DNA of 64,000 bases from Seonamhaeicola sp. ML3 (lineage in GTDB: Bacteria > Bacteroidota > Bacteroidia > Flavobacteriales > Flavobacteriaceae), in NCBI RefSeq assembly GCF_023273855.1, contig NZ_CP096884.1, forward strand, positions 62,001 to 126,000. Direction: 5' to 3'. The notes beneath the pieces were generated by a model that saw nothing but the letters and a program-made list of their open reading frames with translations, ran no database searches and had not been told where the DNA came from. How positions within the stretch are numbered: position 1 is the stretch's first letter; every line of letters starts with the position of its first letter. Below are positions 18,058 through 27,313 of the stretch, piece by piece. Made by a program: the position numbers and the translations under genes.

Positions 18058-19085
18058 TGAAATAATGATTTAAATATTTGTCTTCTTTTTATGTTAAGAA
18101 CCCAAAGAGCGTCATTAAAATCAAGTTTATAAATGGATTTTAACCTCCATTTTTTTGTAATTCCTTTTATGGAATTTGAAAAATACACTTTATAAAATAT
18201 TTTTCTCTTAATTATTTTTAAAACGCTCTCTAAATCTTTTTGCGAGTATACTTTAGCATTTTTATTTACTTGTTTCAATTCATTAATCCAATTAATAAAA
18301 CCAGAAAACTCACTCAATTTCAACTCTTTATTTAATAGTAACATTTTAGTGATTAAAGCATCTGAATATAGTTTTGCATTGTACTTTATTTTTTTAAACA
18401 AAAACAATTTTATAGCAACATCTCCTTGTTTTTGAATTTCTTTATATACCGCAGACACTTGTGTATTATGTGTTCTATATAAATAGAGTATTTCTTGAAT
18501 ATTATAAAATTTGCATGACCAAGCTATTCTAGACCAAAAATCGTAGTCCTCAACATGTACTTTTTCTTTATTAAAAGAGTATCCTTCAAATGCTTTTCTC
18601 TCAAACATAACAGCCCCCATAGTCATTGAGCAATGTATAAGCATATTTGCTACTATTTCATCATGAAATTCTTTATGCTTTATAATTTCTTCCTTATCTC
18701 CAAATGTTTTTAACCAACACCCACATACTTTTATGTCTTGGTCATTTTCTAATATAGCTAATTGTTTTTCAAACCTATCTGCTACACTTATATCATCACC
18801 ATCCATTCTAGCTACATATTTACCTGTAGCTAAACTTAGCCCTAAATTTAAACAATCTATTAGCCCCGTATTGTTATCTTTTTCAACCAATTTAATACGT
18901 ACATCATCATATTTTTTAATTAGCGCCACACTTTTATCCGTTGAGCCATCATCAATAATTAAAAGTTGAAAATCTGAAAATGTTTGATTCAAAATACTGT
19001 CTACAGCTTCATTTATATAACTTTCGTTATTATAAACCGGCATTAATACAGTTATTTTAGGTGCTATCATCTTAGTCAGTAGCAA
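18054..19085 (-). CDS. Glycosyltransferase family 2
   Basis: 343 residues. The GT2 domain has K-I-T-V-L-M-P-V-Y-N at 9-18, I-I-D-D-G-S-T-D-K-S near 43-52 and A-R-M-D-G-D-D-I near 92-99. The first four residues before the second methionine (M-L-L-T-K-M) leave some doubt about the start; an ATG at 19070 would remove the 14-base overlap with the upstream gene. Member of the polysaccharide operon, substrate unknown. Confidence 0.86.
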   Translation of the reverse strand: MLLTKMIAPKITVLMPVYNNESYINEAVDSILNQTFSDFQLLIIDDGSTDKSVALIKKYDDVRIKLVEKDNNTGLIDCLNLGLSLATGKYVARMDGDDISVADRFEKQLAILENDQDIKVCGCWLKTFGDKEEIIKHKEFHDEIVANMLIHCSMTMGAVMFERKAFEGYSFNKEKVHVEDYDFWSRIAWSCKFYNIQEILYLYRTHNTQVSAVYKEIQKQGDVAIKLFLFKKIKYNAKLYSDALITKMLLLNKELKLSEFSGFINWINELKQVNKNAKVYSQKDLESVLKIIKRKIFYKVYFSNSIKGITKKWRLKSIYKLDFNDALWVLNIKRRQIFKSLFQ

Positions 19086-20229
19086 TACTTTGATATGTTT
19101 CCTCTAAAATTTGAATGAAATATCTTGAGTTTCTTGATTTCTCAATATCTCTAAATTGAGCATTGGATAGTTTTTCCGCTTCATCTTTATGGGTTAAAAT
19201 TTTAAAACTTTGATCTACAAATTGATTAAGGTTTTTATAATGTGGATATACAGAATTGAATGCATTATTTGGATTTGGGAAAAAATCCCAACATATTAAA
19301 GGTACACCGGTAGTGCAAACATCAAAACCAGCATAACCTGCGGGTCTATCATTATTATACCCTTGAAACCATGACATATCAATATGCTCATTATTAATAG
19401 TACTTACTATACTTTCTTGATGGCCTCTAAAAAAAACCTTTTCTTTAATAGCCAAACGCTCAAGAAAAGAAACCACGCCTTCTTTAACAGGATCTCCACT
19501 ACCAAAAATATGCAGTTCGCAGTTGGGTAATTTATCTAAAAGCAATTGAAAGCTATATAAAAAAGGATCTAAAGGTTTGAAACGATCTAACCTTGTGAAA
19601 ATGGCTATTTTTTTAACTTCTCCATCAACAAAATTCCATTTATTCTCTTCAGAATTTATTTTTAAAACTAAAGGGAAATAGGTGTGTTTTACATTTTCAA
19701 ACTGATTAAGTTCAGACTTTAACTCCTCGTCCTTAAAACCAGAAATAAAATGATAATCATATTTAAAATTAAAAGCCTTATAAATATCAGGCTCTTGAAA
19801 TCTAGCTGTCATTATATGTATTAAACTCTTGATATTTAAACTTTCTGGCAGTGTATGTACAAAATTATATTCTCCCATCCAGTGTATAACATCATATGTG
19901 CTTAAAAAATTATAAAATGAGGTTTTCCATTTAGCTTTCTTTTTTTTAAAAGCATTATTTGTTAACTTATGAAATAAGCGCTCAAAAAAACTATGCTTTT
20001 CAGAAGTTAGAAATGCATCTATATAACTGATATTGGTTCCTAAATCTAAATGCTTCTTCTCATAGAACCTATTTTTCCAGGTATCTGAAGTTTGATTATC
20101 CTTTTCTAAACACAATATTGAAACCTTAAATTTATCTTTATTCAAAGCTGCATCAATCTCATAAGCAAAACGTTCTGCACCAGCTTGATGTAAAGAACCA
20201 ACAACAAATAAAATATTATGCTTCTGCAT
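19072..20229 (-). CDS. Glycosyltransferase family 4
   Basis: 385 residues. The N-terminus (HNILFVVGSLHQAGAERFA) matches the opening of GT4 enzymes with the conserved G-A-E-R. The donor domain is recognisable by I-F-T-R-L-D-R-F-K-P-L near 213-223 and H-I-F-G-S-G-D near 243-249, although the E-X7-E region is divergent. It overlaps wecE by 14 bases, suggesting coupling. Substrate unknown. Confidence 0.78.
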   Translation of the reverse strand: MQKHNILFVVGSLHQAGAERFAYEIDAALNKDKFKVSILCLEKDNQTSDTWKNRFYEKKHLDLGTNISYIDAFLTSEKHSFFERLFHKLTNNAFKKKKAKWKTSFYNFLSTYDVIHWMGEYNFVHTLPESLNIKSLIHIMTARFQEPDIYKAFNFKYDYHFISGFKDEELKSELNQFENVKHTYFPLVLKINSEENKWNFVDGEVKKIAIFTRLDRFKPLDPFLYSFQLLLDKLPNCELHIFGSGDPVKEGVVSFLERLAIKEKVFFRGHQESIVSTINNEHIDMSWFQGYNNDRPAGYAGFDVCTTGVPLICWDFFPNPNNAFNSVYPHYKNLNQFVDQSFKILTHKDEAEKLSNAQFRDIEKSRNSRYFIQILEETYQSIATD

Positions 20230-21349
20230 TATTAATAATATTAATTATTTCATCTACATCTTCTAAACTCAATTCATAAAATAAAGGTAATCTTAATAAT
20301 TTATTGGAATATTCATTACTCCAAAACAACTCATCTCCCGAATAAGAATCTTTATAAAATTCGCTTTCATGTAAACTTAAATAATGAAAAACAGCATGGA
20401 AATTCTTTTCTTTTAATTGCCCAATACACTTAGCTCTACTTTCTATAGAATCAAAAACTAAGTAAAAAATGTGTGCATTATTGGTAGCATAATCTGGAAT
20501 ATAAGGTAAATTCAACTTGTTTTTAGAACAATTAAGTCCATTATAATACCGATTCCATATTTCCTTTCTCTTATTTTGAATCTTATCCAAACACTCCAAT
20601 TGCGCCCATAAAAAAGCTGCAACTATTTCAGAAGGCAAAAAAGAAGACCCAATATCTATCCATCCATACTTATCAACCTCACCTCTAAAAAAAGCTGATC
20701 TATTTGTACCTTTCTCCCAAATTATTTCTGCACGTTTAGCAAATTGTAAATCATTTATTGCTAACATACCTCCTTCTCCTGAAATAATATTTTTAGTTTC
20801 ATGAAAAGAAAAAGTAGATAAATGCCCTATAGATCCCAAGGGGTTTTTAACTCCATCTTTACCTGTATAAAAACTGTCAATCGATTGTGCAGCATCTTCT
20901 ACAACATAAATACCATGAGTATTAGCCAATGCCATAATAGAATCCATATTACAAGCTATTCCTGCATAATGAACTACCACTATAGCCTTAGTTTTTTTTG
21001 TAATTAATTTATCAAGTTTACTGACATCTATATTAGGGTTTTCCTCACTTGAGTCAGCAAAAATAATTTTTGCTCCCCTCAAAACGAATGCATTAGCTGT
21101 AGATACAAACGTATAAGAGGGCATAATTACCTCATCGCCAGGTTTAATATCTACCAAAATAGCAGCCATTTCTAAAGCATCAGTACATGAGGTTGTTAGT
21201 AAACACTTTTTAAAAGAATATCGTTCTTCAAAAAAAGTTTGACATAGTTTGGTATACTTACCATTACCAGATATTTTACCAGATGAAACAGCATCAATAA
21301 TATACTGTGTTTCATTACCTGTTAAATATGGCTTATTAAACGGAATCAT
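20216..21349 (-). CDS. wecE: dTDP-4-amino-4,6-dideoxygalactose transaminase
   Basis: PLP enzyme that converts dTDP-4-keto-6-deoxyglucose to the 4-amino-4,6-dideoxygalactose nucleotide. The protein is collinear with E. coli WecE (RffA): start M-I-P-F-N-K-P, G-D-E-V-I-M-P-S-Y-T-F-V at 71-82, V-V-H-Y-A-G near 125, E-D-A-A-Q at 151-155, F-H-E-T-K186-N with the PLP-binding lysine, and E-K-G-T-N-R-S near 212. Length (377) matches the family. It overlaps the NeuD-type acetyltransferase gene by one base, which would add an acetyl group to the new amine, giving a Fuc4NAc-type donor. No dTDP-sugar synthesis genes (rmlA, rmlB) are in the window. Confidence 0.92.
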   Translation of the reverse strand: MIPFNKPYLTGNETQYIIDAVSSGKISGNGKYTKLCQTFFEERYSFKKCLLTTSCTDALEMAAILVDIKPGDEVIMPSYTFVSTANAFVLRGAKIIFADSSEENPNIDVSKLDKLITKKTKAIVVVHYAGIACNMDSIMALANTHGIYVVEDAAQSIDSFYTGKDGVKNPLGSIGHLSTFSFHETKNIISGEGGMLAINDLQFAKRAEIIWEKGTNRSAFFRGEVDKYGWIDIGSSFLPSEIVAAFLWAQLECLDKIQNKRKEIWNRYYNGLNCSKNKLNLPYIPDYATNNAHIFYLVFDSIESRAKCIGQLKEKNFHAVFHYLSLHESEFYKDSYSGDELFWSNEYSNKLLRLPLFYELSLEDVDEIINIINNAEA

Positions 21350-21978
21350 TATCTAATAAATTTAGCTGGGTTACCATAAAAAACTCCACTTCTACTTATA
21401 GCTTTTGTAACTACCGCTCCAGCCCCAATTTGAGTTTTTTTAGCAATTTTTAAGTTATCAATTATAGTGCAATTAATCCCTAAAACACATTCTTCTTCTA
21501 TTGAAACAAACCCTGCAACTGCAACTCTAGGGGATAAAAAACAATGTTCATTAATTATTGAATCATGCGCTATTGAACAGCCTAAATTTAACACAGAATT
21601 AAACTTTATTATAGCCTTTTGATCTATTTCACACTTAGGATAAATAATACACCCTTCCTCTATAACCGCGGAAACATCTATCCATGAAGAACTATGTATT
21701 ATAGTTGCAAAAGGTATTTTTTTATAATAAGTTTTGAATATCTTTTTTCTAACATTTAAATGTTTATACCCAATTCCTATGATAAGTTCATCAAAGTCTC
21801 CATTTTTAAATTTCTCTGATACCTCACTTATTTTTCCTAAAACATTAAAATCTCCTATTTTGTTTTTACTTGTAAAATCATCAAAATAAACCACTTTTTG
21901 GTAGTGTCCATCTGTAATGGCATAATGAGCTATTTGCTGTCCAAGATGTCCCGCGCCAACAATCGCAAGTGTTTTCAT
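21349..21978 (-). CDS. NeuD/PglD-family sugar acetyltransferase
   Basis: 209 residues. Residues 1-90 form a small Rossmann-like domain (A-I-V-G-A-G-H-L-G-Q), and residues 95-209 a left-handed beta helix with hexapeptide repeats ending in G-N-P-A-K-F. H138 in S-I-A-H-D is the expected catalytic base, as in PglD. Directly downstream of and overlapping wecE, it probably N-acetylates the 4-amino sugar nucleotide using acetyl-CoA. O-acetylation of the nonulosonic acid, as for NeuD itself, is the alternative. Confidence 0.88.
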   Translation of the reverse strand: MKTLAIVGAGHLGQQIAHYAITDGHYQKVVYFDDFTSKNKIGDFNVLGKISEVSEKFKNGDFDELIIGIGYKHLNVRKKIFKTYYKKIPFATIIHSSSWIDVSAVIEEGCIIYPKCEIDQKAIIKFNSVLNLGCSIAHDSIINEHCFLSPRVAVAGFVSIEEECVLGINCTIIDNLKIAKKTQIGAGAVVTKAISRSGVFYGNPAKFIR

Positions 21979-21982
21979 AAAA

Positions 21983-22669
21983 TTAATGCGTTAAGAAATT
22001 ACTAGAGTTTTCTCCTTCATTAAAAATTAAATCTAGTATAGAAACACCATGTTCAAATGGTGGATATAACTGATTATACTCTTTATATTTTGAATAATCC
22101 ATCCATTCTAAATTTAAGTTATTATCATTAAATAGGTTTTCATCAATATAACTTTTTGCCGCTGGACCTGATATATAACTTGTTCCCTTAGATTGTTTAA
22201 TTAAATCAATTAATCTTTCTGTTTTTCCTTCAATTAAATTATAATCTGTAGAAAAACTTAGTTTTGTTTTTATGTTTAAAAAATTACAAATGTTTTCTAT
22301 GAAAATAAAATTAATTTCTGACAAACTGCTAGTTTTAGAAGCCTGATGATATAGGTCAAAAACAAAATCTTTATGGTTTTTAAAATACTTTGCCTTAGCA
22401 TAATTAGCTTGCAAAGTTTTTATATGTTTAGTAACCCAATTATTATTTGATATCTGAGTTTGATTGATAGTTTGTGATAATTTCTCTACACGAACTGGTA
22501 TGGTTATCCAACTAACTCCGGTTGGAGTTTTTATCTTATTTCTATTTCTCCAGTCGTTCTTGGTGTATTGCATTTCATCATAAATAATGAACTCATCTAC
22601 AGATGCTATCAAATCAAAATACCCTTTCCATGGGATATAGTTTGACTGAAGAATAGCAATCTTTTTCAT
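21983..22669 (-). CDS. WbqC-family protein
   Basis: 228 residues. The N-terminus (KKIAILQSNYIPWKGYFDLI) followed by the D-E-M-Q-Y-T-K-N-D-W-R-N-R segment at about 31-43 is the signature of the WbqC family, found in O-antigen and capsule loci. Its biochemical role is uncertain; several members occur next to aminotransferase genes, as here, and an amide or acyl transfer to an amino sugar has been suggested. It lies 3 bases after the Wzt gene and 4 before the acetyltransferase gene. Confidence 0.85.
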   Translation of the reverse strand: MKKIAILQSNYIPWKGYFDLIASVDEFIIYDEMQYTKNDWRNRNKIKTPTGVSWITIPVRVEKLSQTINQTQISNNNWVTKHIKTLQANYAKAKYFKNHKDFVFDLYHQASKTSSLSEINFIFIENICNFLNIKTKLSFSTDYNLIEGKTERLIDLIKQSKGTSYISGPAAKSYIDENLFNDNNLNLEWMDYSKYKEYNQLYPPFEHGVSILDLIFNEGENSSNFLTH

Positions 22670-22672
22670 TAA

Positions 22673-23947
22673 TTATGAGTTATTTATAACTGTCCATGAC
22701 AAATCAGGTCTTATTAAACCATTAACTTTTCCAAGATAACCTGATTCTCGTTTTACATCCTTAATCTCAAATGATAAAAATTCTGTGTCTTGAAATAATT
22801 CTTTCCTTTCTTCAGAATTAATATATAAGTGAATCTGATAAATATTATTATTTAAAAAATTAGCTGGAATTTCACATTTTAGCTCAGTAACCGATTCAAA
22901 ATTACATTTTAATTTTGAAGCTGAACCAAATACTACATCACCTTTAATAGTTATTAAATCATATCCCACAAAAATCAATGAATTTTCAGTTAGATTCAAA
23001 ATCTTTAAACGAAAGTCAATTGCCGATGTCACATCTAAAACATCATTAATATTATCAGAAGTAGCATTTTCAATTCCGGCATAAAGAATTTTTATTTTAT
23101 CATTTCCTAGGGACTCATCAACAGATTCAAAACTTAATATCCTGCTAGAAATTGAACTATTATTTAGATAATTAGAAACAACATCTGTTGGATTACCCTC
23201 ATCTGTAACAACACCATTTTCTAAACTTATAACTCTAGTGCACAAAGTTTCAATTGCCGCCATATTATGACTCACAAATAAAACAGTTCTTCCCTCTCCC
23301 TCGCTAATATCTTTCATTTTACCTATGGCTTTCTTTTGAAACTCTGCATCTCCAACTGCCAAAACTTCATCAATCACCAAAATTTCTGGCTCTAAAAAAG
23401 CTGCCACCGCAAAAGCCAATCGAACTGTCATACCACTGGAATACCTCTTAACTGGGGTGTCTATGTAACGTTGACATCCAGAAAATTCAATAATCTCGTC
23501 TATTTTAGAACTAATTTCCTTTTTAGTCATTCCTAGGATAGCTCCATTTAGGTAAATATTTTCACGTCCAGTCATCTCTCCATGAAAACCAGTACCCACT
23601 TCTAATAAAGAAGCAATACGCCCTTTAGTTTTTATTTCTCCAGTAGTTGGAAGCGTTACTCTTGAAAGAATCTTTAAAAGGGTCGATTTTCCAGCTCCGT
23701 TTTTGCCAATAATTCCCAATATCTCCCCTTTGTTAACTTCGAAATTAATATTTCTTAAAGCCCAAACATAATCTGAACTTCCTTTTAAACTCCGGTCATT
23801 AGCTTCTCCAATTTTTAAATACGGATCTTCTTTACCTCTAACTTTATGCCACCACCTGTTTAAATCATGACTAATGGTACCTGTTCCTACTAATCCTAAA
23901 CGGTATTGCTTACTAATATTTTCAGCTTTTAAAATAACGTGGCTCAT
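22673..23947 (-). CDS. Polysaccharide ABC exporter ATPase (Wzt/TagH type) with carbohydrate-binding tail
   Basis: 424 residues. Residues 1-260 are the ATPase: Walker A G-K-N-G-A-G-K-S at 81-88, signature Y-S-S-G-M at 169-173, Walker B I-L-V-I-D-E at 189-194 and switch histidine near 227. Residues about 265-424 form an extra beta-rich domain in the place where Wzt proteins bind the non-reducing end of their polysaccharide. The partner permease is 2 bases upstream. The pair exports a finished, lipid-linked glycan from the cytoplasm. Confidence 0.9.
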   Translation of the reverse strand: MSHVILKAENISKQYRLGLVGTGTISHDLNRWWHKVRGKEDPYLKIGEANDRSLKGSSDYVWALRNINFEVNKGEILGIIGKNGAGKSTLLKILSRVTLPTTGEIKTKGRIASLLEVGTGFHGEMTGRENIYLNGAILGMTKKEISSKIDEIIEFSGCQRYIDTPVKRYSSGMTVRLAFAVAAFLEPEILVIDEVLAVGDAEFQKKAIGKMKDISEGEGRTVLFVSHNMAAIETLCTRVISLENGVVTDEGNPTDVVSNYLNNSSISSRILSFESVDESLGNDKIKILYAGIENATSDNINDVLDVTSAIDFRLKILNLTENSLIFVGYDLITIKGDVVFGSASKLKCNFESVTELKCEIPANFLNNNIYQIHLYINSEERKELFQDTEFLSFEIKDVKRESGYLGKVNGLIRPDLSWTVINNS

Positions 23948-23949
23948 AA

Positions 23950-24819
23950 CTATACCGTATCTATAAACTGTTTTTCTGTTCTATTAAAAACAATTAAACC
24001 TATTAGAAAAACGAAAAGACTCAATAAAAAAGTGTAAATCAATTTTTCCCAACTAAACAACCCAACATTAAGTAACAAATACCTAAATCCTTCAATAATT
24101 TGAGTTAAAGGATTATACTCAACAAAAGGCACAACCCAATCTGGAAATTTTAAACGCGCCTCTTCAACTGGATATGGTACTGCCGACAAATACATTAATA
24201 ATTGTACGCCAAAACTAACTAATACAGTTAAATCTCTGTATTTTGTTGTCATTGCAGATAAAAGCATCCCGAAACCTAACCCTAACAAAGCCATCATTAA
24301 AACATAAATAGGAAATATCAAAATTATTGGTTTCAAGTATAAATCATCTCCAGATATCATAAAATAACCGTAAAACCCAAAAAAGATAACTAATTGAATA
24401 ACAAACTTTAAAAGGTTTGAAAATGTTACAGACATGGGCATTATAGCTCTGGGAAAGTAGACTTTACCAAAAATATTCTGGTTTTTAGTAAATGTATTTG
24501 AAGTACCAGTAAGACACTCTTTAAAGTAATTCCATAAAGTGATACCTGCTAGGTTAAACAAAAAAGGATTCACATCTCCTGTCTTTATTTGCCCTAAATT
24601 ATTAAAAATAAGTGTAAAAATCACAGAAGTAAACAATGGTTGGATGATATACCATAGGGGACCTAAAATTGTTTGCTTGTACAAGGTGATTATATCACGT
24701 TTCACAAATAGAAACAATAAGTCTTTATATTCCCAAATTTCGATTAAATTTAGGCTAAACAAACTCTTTTTAGAAGAAATTGTGTAGAGCCAATCCTCAG
24801 ATTTGTTTTTTTTTACCAA
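23950..24819 (-). CDS. Polysaccharide ABC exporter permease (Wzm type)
   Basis: 289 residues with six hydrophobic segments and the ABC-2 family motifs L-G-P-L-W-Y-I-I-Q-P near 52-61 and Y-N-P-L-T-Q-I-I-E-G-F-R near 234-245. These are typical of Wzm/TagG permeases. It is followed at once by its ATPase gene and preceded 11 bases upstream by the Wzc-type gene. Confidence 0.9.
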   Translation of the reverse strand: MVKKNKSEDWLYTISSKKSLFSLNLIEIWEYKDLLFLFVKRDIITLYKQTILGPLWYIIQPLFTSVIFTLIFNNLGQIKTGDVNPFLFNLAGITLWNYFKECLTGTSNTFTKNQNIFGKVYFPRAIMPMSVTFSNLLKFVIQLVIFFGFYGYFMISGDDLYLKPIILIFPIYVLMMALLGLGFGMLLSAMTTKYRDLTVLVSFGVQLLMYLSAVPYPVEEARLKFPDWVVPFVEYNPLTQIIEGFRYLLLNVGLFSWEKLIYTFLLSLFVFLIGLIVFNRTEKQFIDTV

Positions 24820-24830
24820 AATTATTGAGC

Positions 24831-27308
24831 TTAACTATTATCAGAGCCTCGAACTTTTAAAGTAGATTTCAACCTAGCAAAAAAACCTGAATCTTCCTGG
24901 GCATTTTCATGATAACCCTTAGCATAATTACCATAACCATAACCATAACCGTAGCCGTACCCATACCCCATACCATATTTAGCCTTTCTATTATAGGCAT
25001 TATAAACAATACTTATATTTTTTATTTGCCCTGAATTGAACTTTTCATTTATAAAATTCAACATCCACCTTTTAGTATAATCTTGTCTCACTATATAGAG
25101 CGAAGCGTCTACGTAATCAAATAACTCCAAAGCATCGGCAACTAATCCCAGAGGTGGAGTATCTAAAATAACATATTCATATTGCTCTTTGAGTTCTTTT
25201 ATCAAACTTTCAAGCCTCGAACCAATCAATAACTCCAAAGGATTTGGTGGAATAGGTCCAGACGTAATAACATCCAAGAAATCAATATTTGTTTTTTGCA
25301 CAATCTCTCCTAATGATTTTTGACCTATTAGATAGTTAACTGCACCAACATCATTTTTTATATTAAAATCACCGAAAATCCTAGGTTTTCTTAAATCTAA
25401 ACCCACTAACACCGTTTTCTTTTCACTAAGAGCAAAAACCGTTGCCAAATTCATGGAGCAGTATGTCTTTCCTTCACCACTTACAGTTGAGGTAACCAAA
25501 AGCGTCTTAGTACCTTTAATATCTTTAGTTTTATAAAAATATTGCAAATTGGAACGCATGGCACGAAAAGCTTCAGCAACTACAGATTTAGGCTTTTTGT
25601 GAACTATTAAATTATTTTCTAGTTTGCTTTTTGCAACAACGCCTAAAATTGGAATTGGCGATAACCGTTCAACGTCTATAGGACTATGCACCCTATTATC
25701 TACAATGGTGAGAATTAAAGCCAATAACATGGGGACAAGCAAGGCTACAAATAAGGCAAAAACATAACGAACATTTAGATTTCTACCAAGAAGTTGTGCG
25801 CCAGAATTTTTTGCGGAATCGATAATTAAAATATCTGAAACATTAGACGCTTTAATTATTTCTGCCTCTCCTCTTTTTGCTAAAAATACGTTGTAGGTTT
25901 GTTCACTTAATGAATACTGTCTCTCTATAGTAATTAACTGTTGCTGATCTTCTGGAAGTTTACTAAACTGAGTTTCAGCATTATTAAGTTTACCCTTAAC
26001 AAGTTTAAGTTCTCTTTCCAGTACATCTGTTGCAGCCTTAATGTTCTCTTGCAATACATTTTTAAGCCCTTCAATTTGTCTGTTTAGGTCGTTAAACACA
26101 GTGGCATCACTTCTTACAGAGTACTGAAGTTTAGATTTTTGTACAGATAATTCATTTATTTTGGCAACATTATTTAATATGTTTACGTCTTTAATTCCAG
26201 CAATAGAAGGTGCTGGAATATCTGTAAACGAACTACTTGTTATTAGATAATTTTTAAGGTTAGCATAGTAATTAAGTTGTCTATCAATACTTTCTTTTTC
26301 AATATCTAAATTTGTGATTTTATCATTCAATAAGACACTTTCGTCATCTAAACTAAAAAACTTATTCTTCTTTCTGTAATTGTTCAGTGCCTCAGCATTA
26401 TCTGATAGTTCGCTTTTCACTCTAGATATCTGCTCGTCAATAAACTTGATAGCTTTTGTAGCATAAAGGTTCTTTCTATACAACTGATCTTCAGTTAGAA
26501 CAGCTACAGCCGTATTCAAATAATCTACAATCTTATCTGTGTTTTTATCTATAAGAGAAATATCAAGAATAGGTGAACCTTTAGGGTTAGAGACGCTTGT
26601 TCTACCATTATAACTAGCTACAACTCCATCAAAATTATTAAATTGAAAAAAGTAACTTTCGGTTTTACTAGGTTTGCTTCTTCCACTTAAATTCAATGTT
26701 CCTTTCAAGAAAGGTAATGTCAATTCTTCTCCAATTTTAAATTGCCTCTTAAAATTGCCAGGGCTTACATTTAACGAAGTAATTTCTTTATCAATATAAT
26801 TTTGAGCACTTACTACATTACTGGTAAATTCTACTTCTAGCTCATAAATCTCTTTATCCAAAAAAGTTATCTTTATTGGAATTCCTATAAGTTGCGGATA
26901 ATTATAATCATGATGAAATCTAAAAGGTGCAGATTTATATATATCCTGCTTAGTAAACCGCCCTTGTTTTAAATAACTTTTATAAAATTCTAAACGATCG
27001 ACTACCTTTTCATGATGTGACCTGGATTTTAAGGTAACTATCATAGTCTGAAGTTTAGAGGTAACCCCACCCCAGTTAAATGTTAAACTAGCGTTGGATG
27101 TAAATAGGGGATTACTGTCGTCTTCAATTGAAATTTTTGTTCCTAATCGATAAGAGAACTCTTCCCTAATATTCTTTTGGTAAACATAAAAAATACCAAC
27201 CATCAAAAGAATAACAAACAAGTACCAGTAACTTAATGCACGAAATAAAAACTTCTTTACATCGAAACTCGAGGCAGTAGGTTCTGAAACTTCAAACTCA
27301 TCTACCAT
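24831..27308 (-). CDS. wzc: Polysaccharide co-polymerase with tyrosine autokinase domain (Wzc type)
   Basis: 825 residues. It has a cytoplasmic N-terminus, a first membrane helix near 32-46, a long periplasmic Wzz-like region with coiled-coil stretches (about 290-500), a second helix near 515-535, and a C-terminal BY-kinase. The kinase shows Walker A S-G-E-G-K-T near 600, Walker A' G-L-D-L-R-K-P and Walker B V-I-L-D-T-P-P. Near the C-terminus a run of alternating Gly and Tyr is the autophosphorylation cluster; at DNA level it is a short hexamer repeat at about 24925-24975. It is normally paired with Wzy-dependent assembly, while here the next genes encode an ABC exporter. Confidence 0.92.
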   Translation of the reverse strand: MVDEFEVSEPTASSFDVKKFLFRALSYWYLFVILLMVGIFYVYQKNIREEFSYRLGTKISIEDDSNPLFTSNASLTFNWGGVTSKLQTMIVTLKSRSHHEKVVDRLEFYKSYLKQGRFTKQDIYKSAPFRFHHDYNYPQLIGIPIKITFLDKEIYELEVEFTSNVVSAQNYIDKEITSLNVSPGNFKRQFKIGEELTLPFLKGTLNLSGRSKPSKTESYFFQFNNFDGVVASYNGRTSVSNPKGSPILDISLIDKNTDKIVDYLNTAVAVLTEDQLYRKNLYATKAIKFIDEQISRVKSELSDNAEALNNYRKKNKFFSLDDESVLLNDKITNLDIEKESIDRQLNYYANLKNYLITSSSFTDIPAPSIAGIKDVNILNNVAKINELSVQKSKLQYSVRSDATVFNDLNRQIEGLKNVLQENIKAATDVLERELKLVKGKLNNAETQFSKLPEDQQQLITIERQYSLSEQTYNVFLAKRGEAEIIKASNVSDILIIDSAKNSGAQLLGRNLNVRYVFALFVALLVPMLLALILTIVDNRVHSPIDVERLSPIPILGVVAKSKLENNLIVHKKPKSVVAEAFRAMRSNLQYFYKTKDIKGTKTLLVTSTVSGEGKTYCSMNLATVFALSEKKTVLVGLDLRKPRIFGDFNIKNDVGAVNYLIGQKSLGEIVQKTNIDFLDVITSGPIPPNPLELLIGSRLESLIKELKEQYEYVILDTPPLGLVADALELFDYVDASLYIVRQDYTKRWMLNFINEKFNSGQIKNISIVYNAYNRKAKYGMGYGYGYGYGYGYGNYAKGYHENAQEDSGFFARLKSTLKVRGSDNS

Positions 27309-27313
27309 AGACT

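Noticed and set aside
24925-24980. Short tandem repeat that might be a CRISPR-like or regulatory repeat
   Set aside because: It is in frame inside the Wzc-type gene and encodes the Gly-Tyr tail, so coding explains it.
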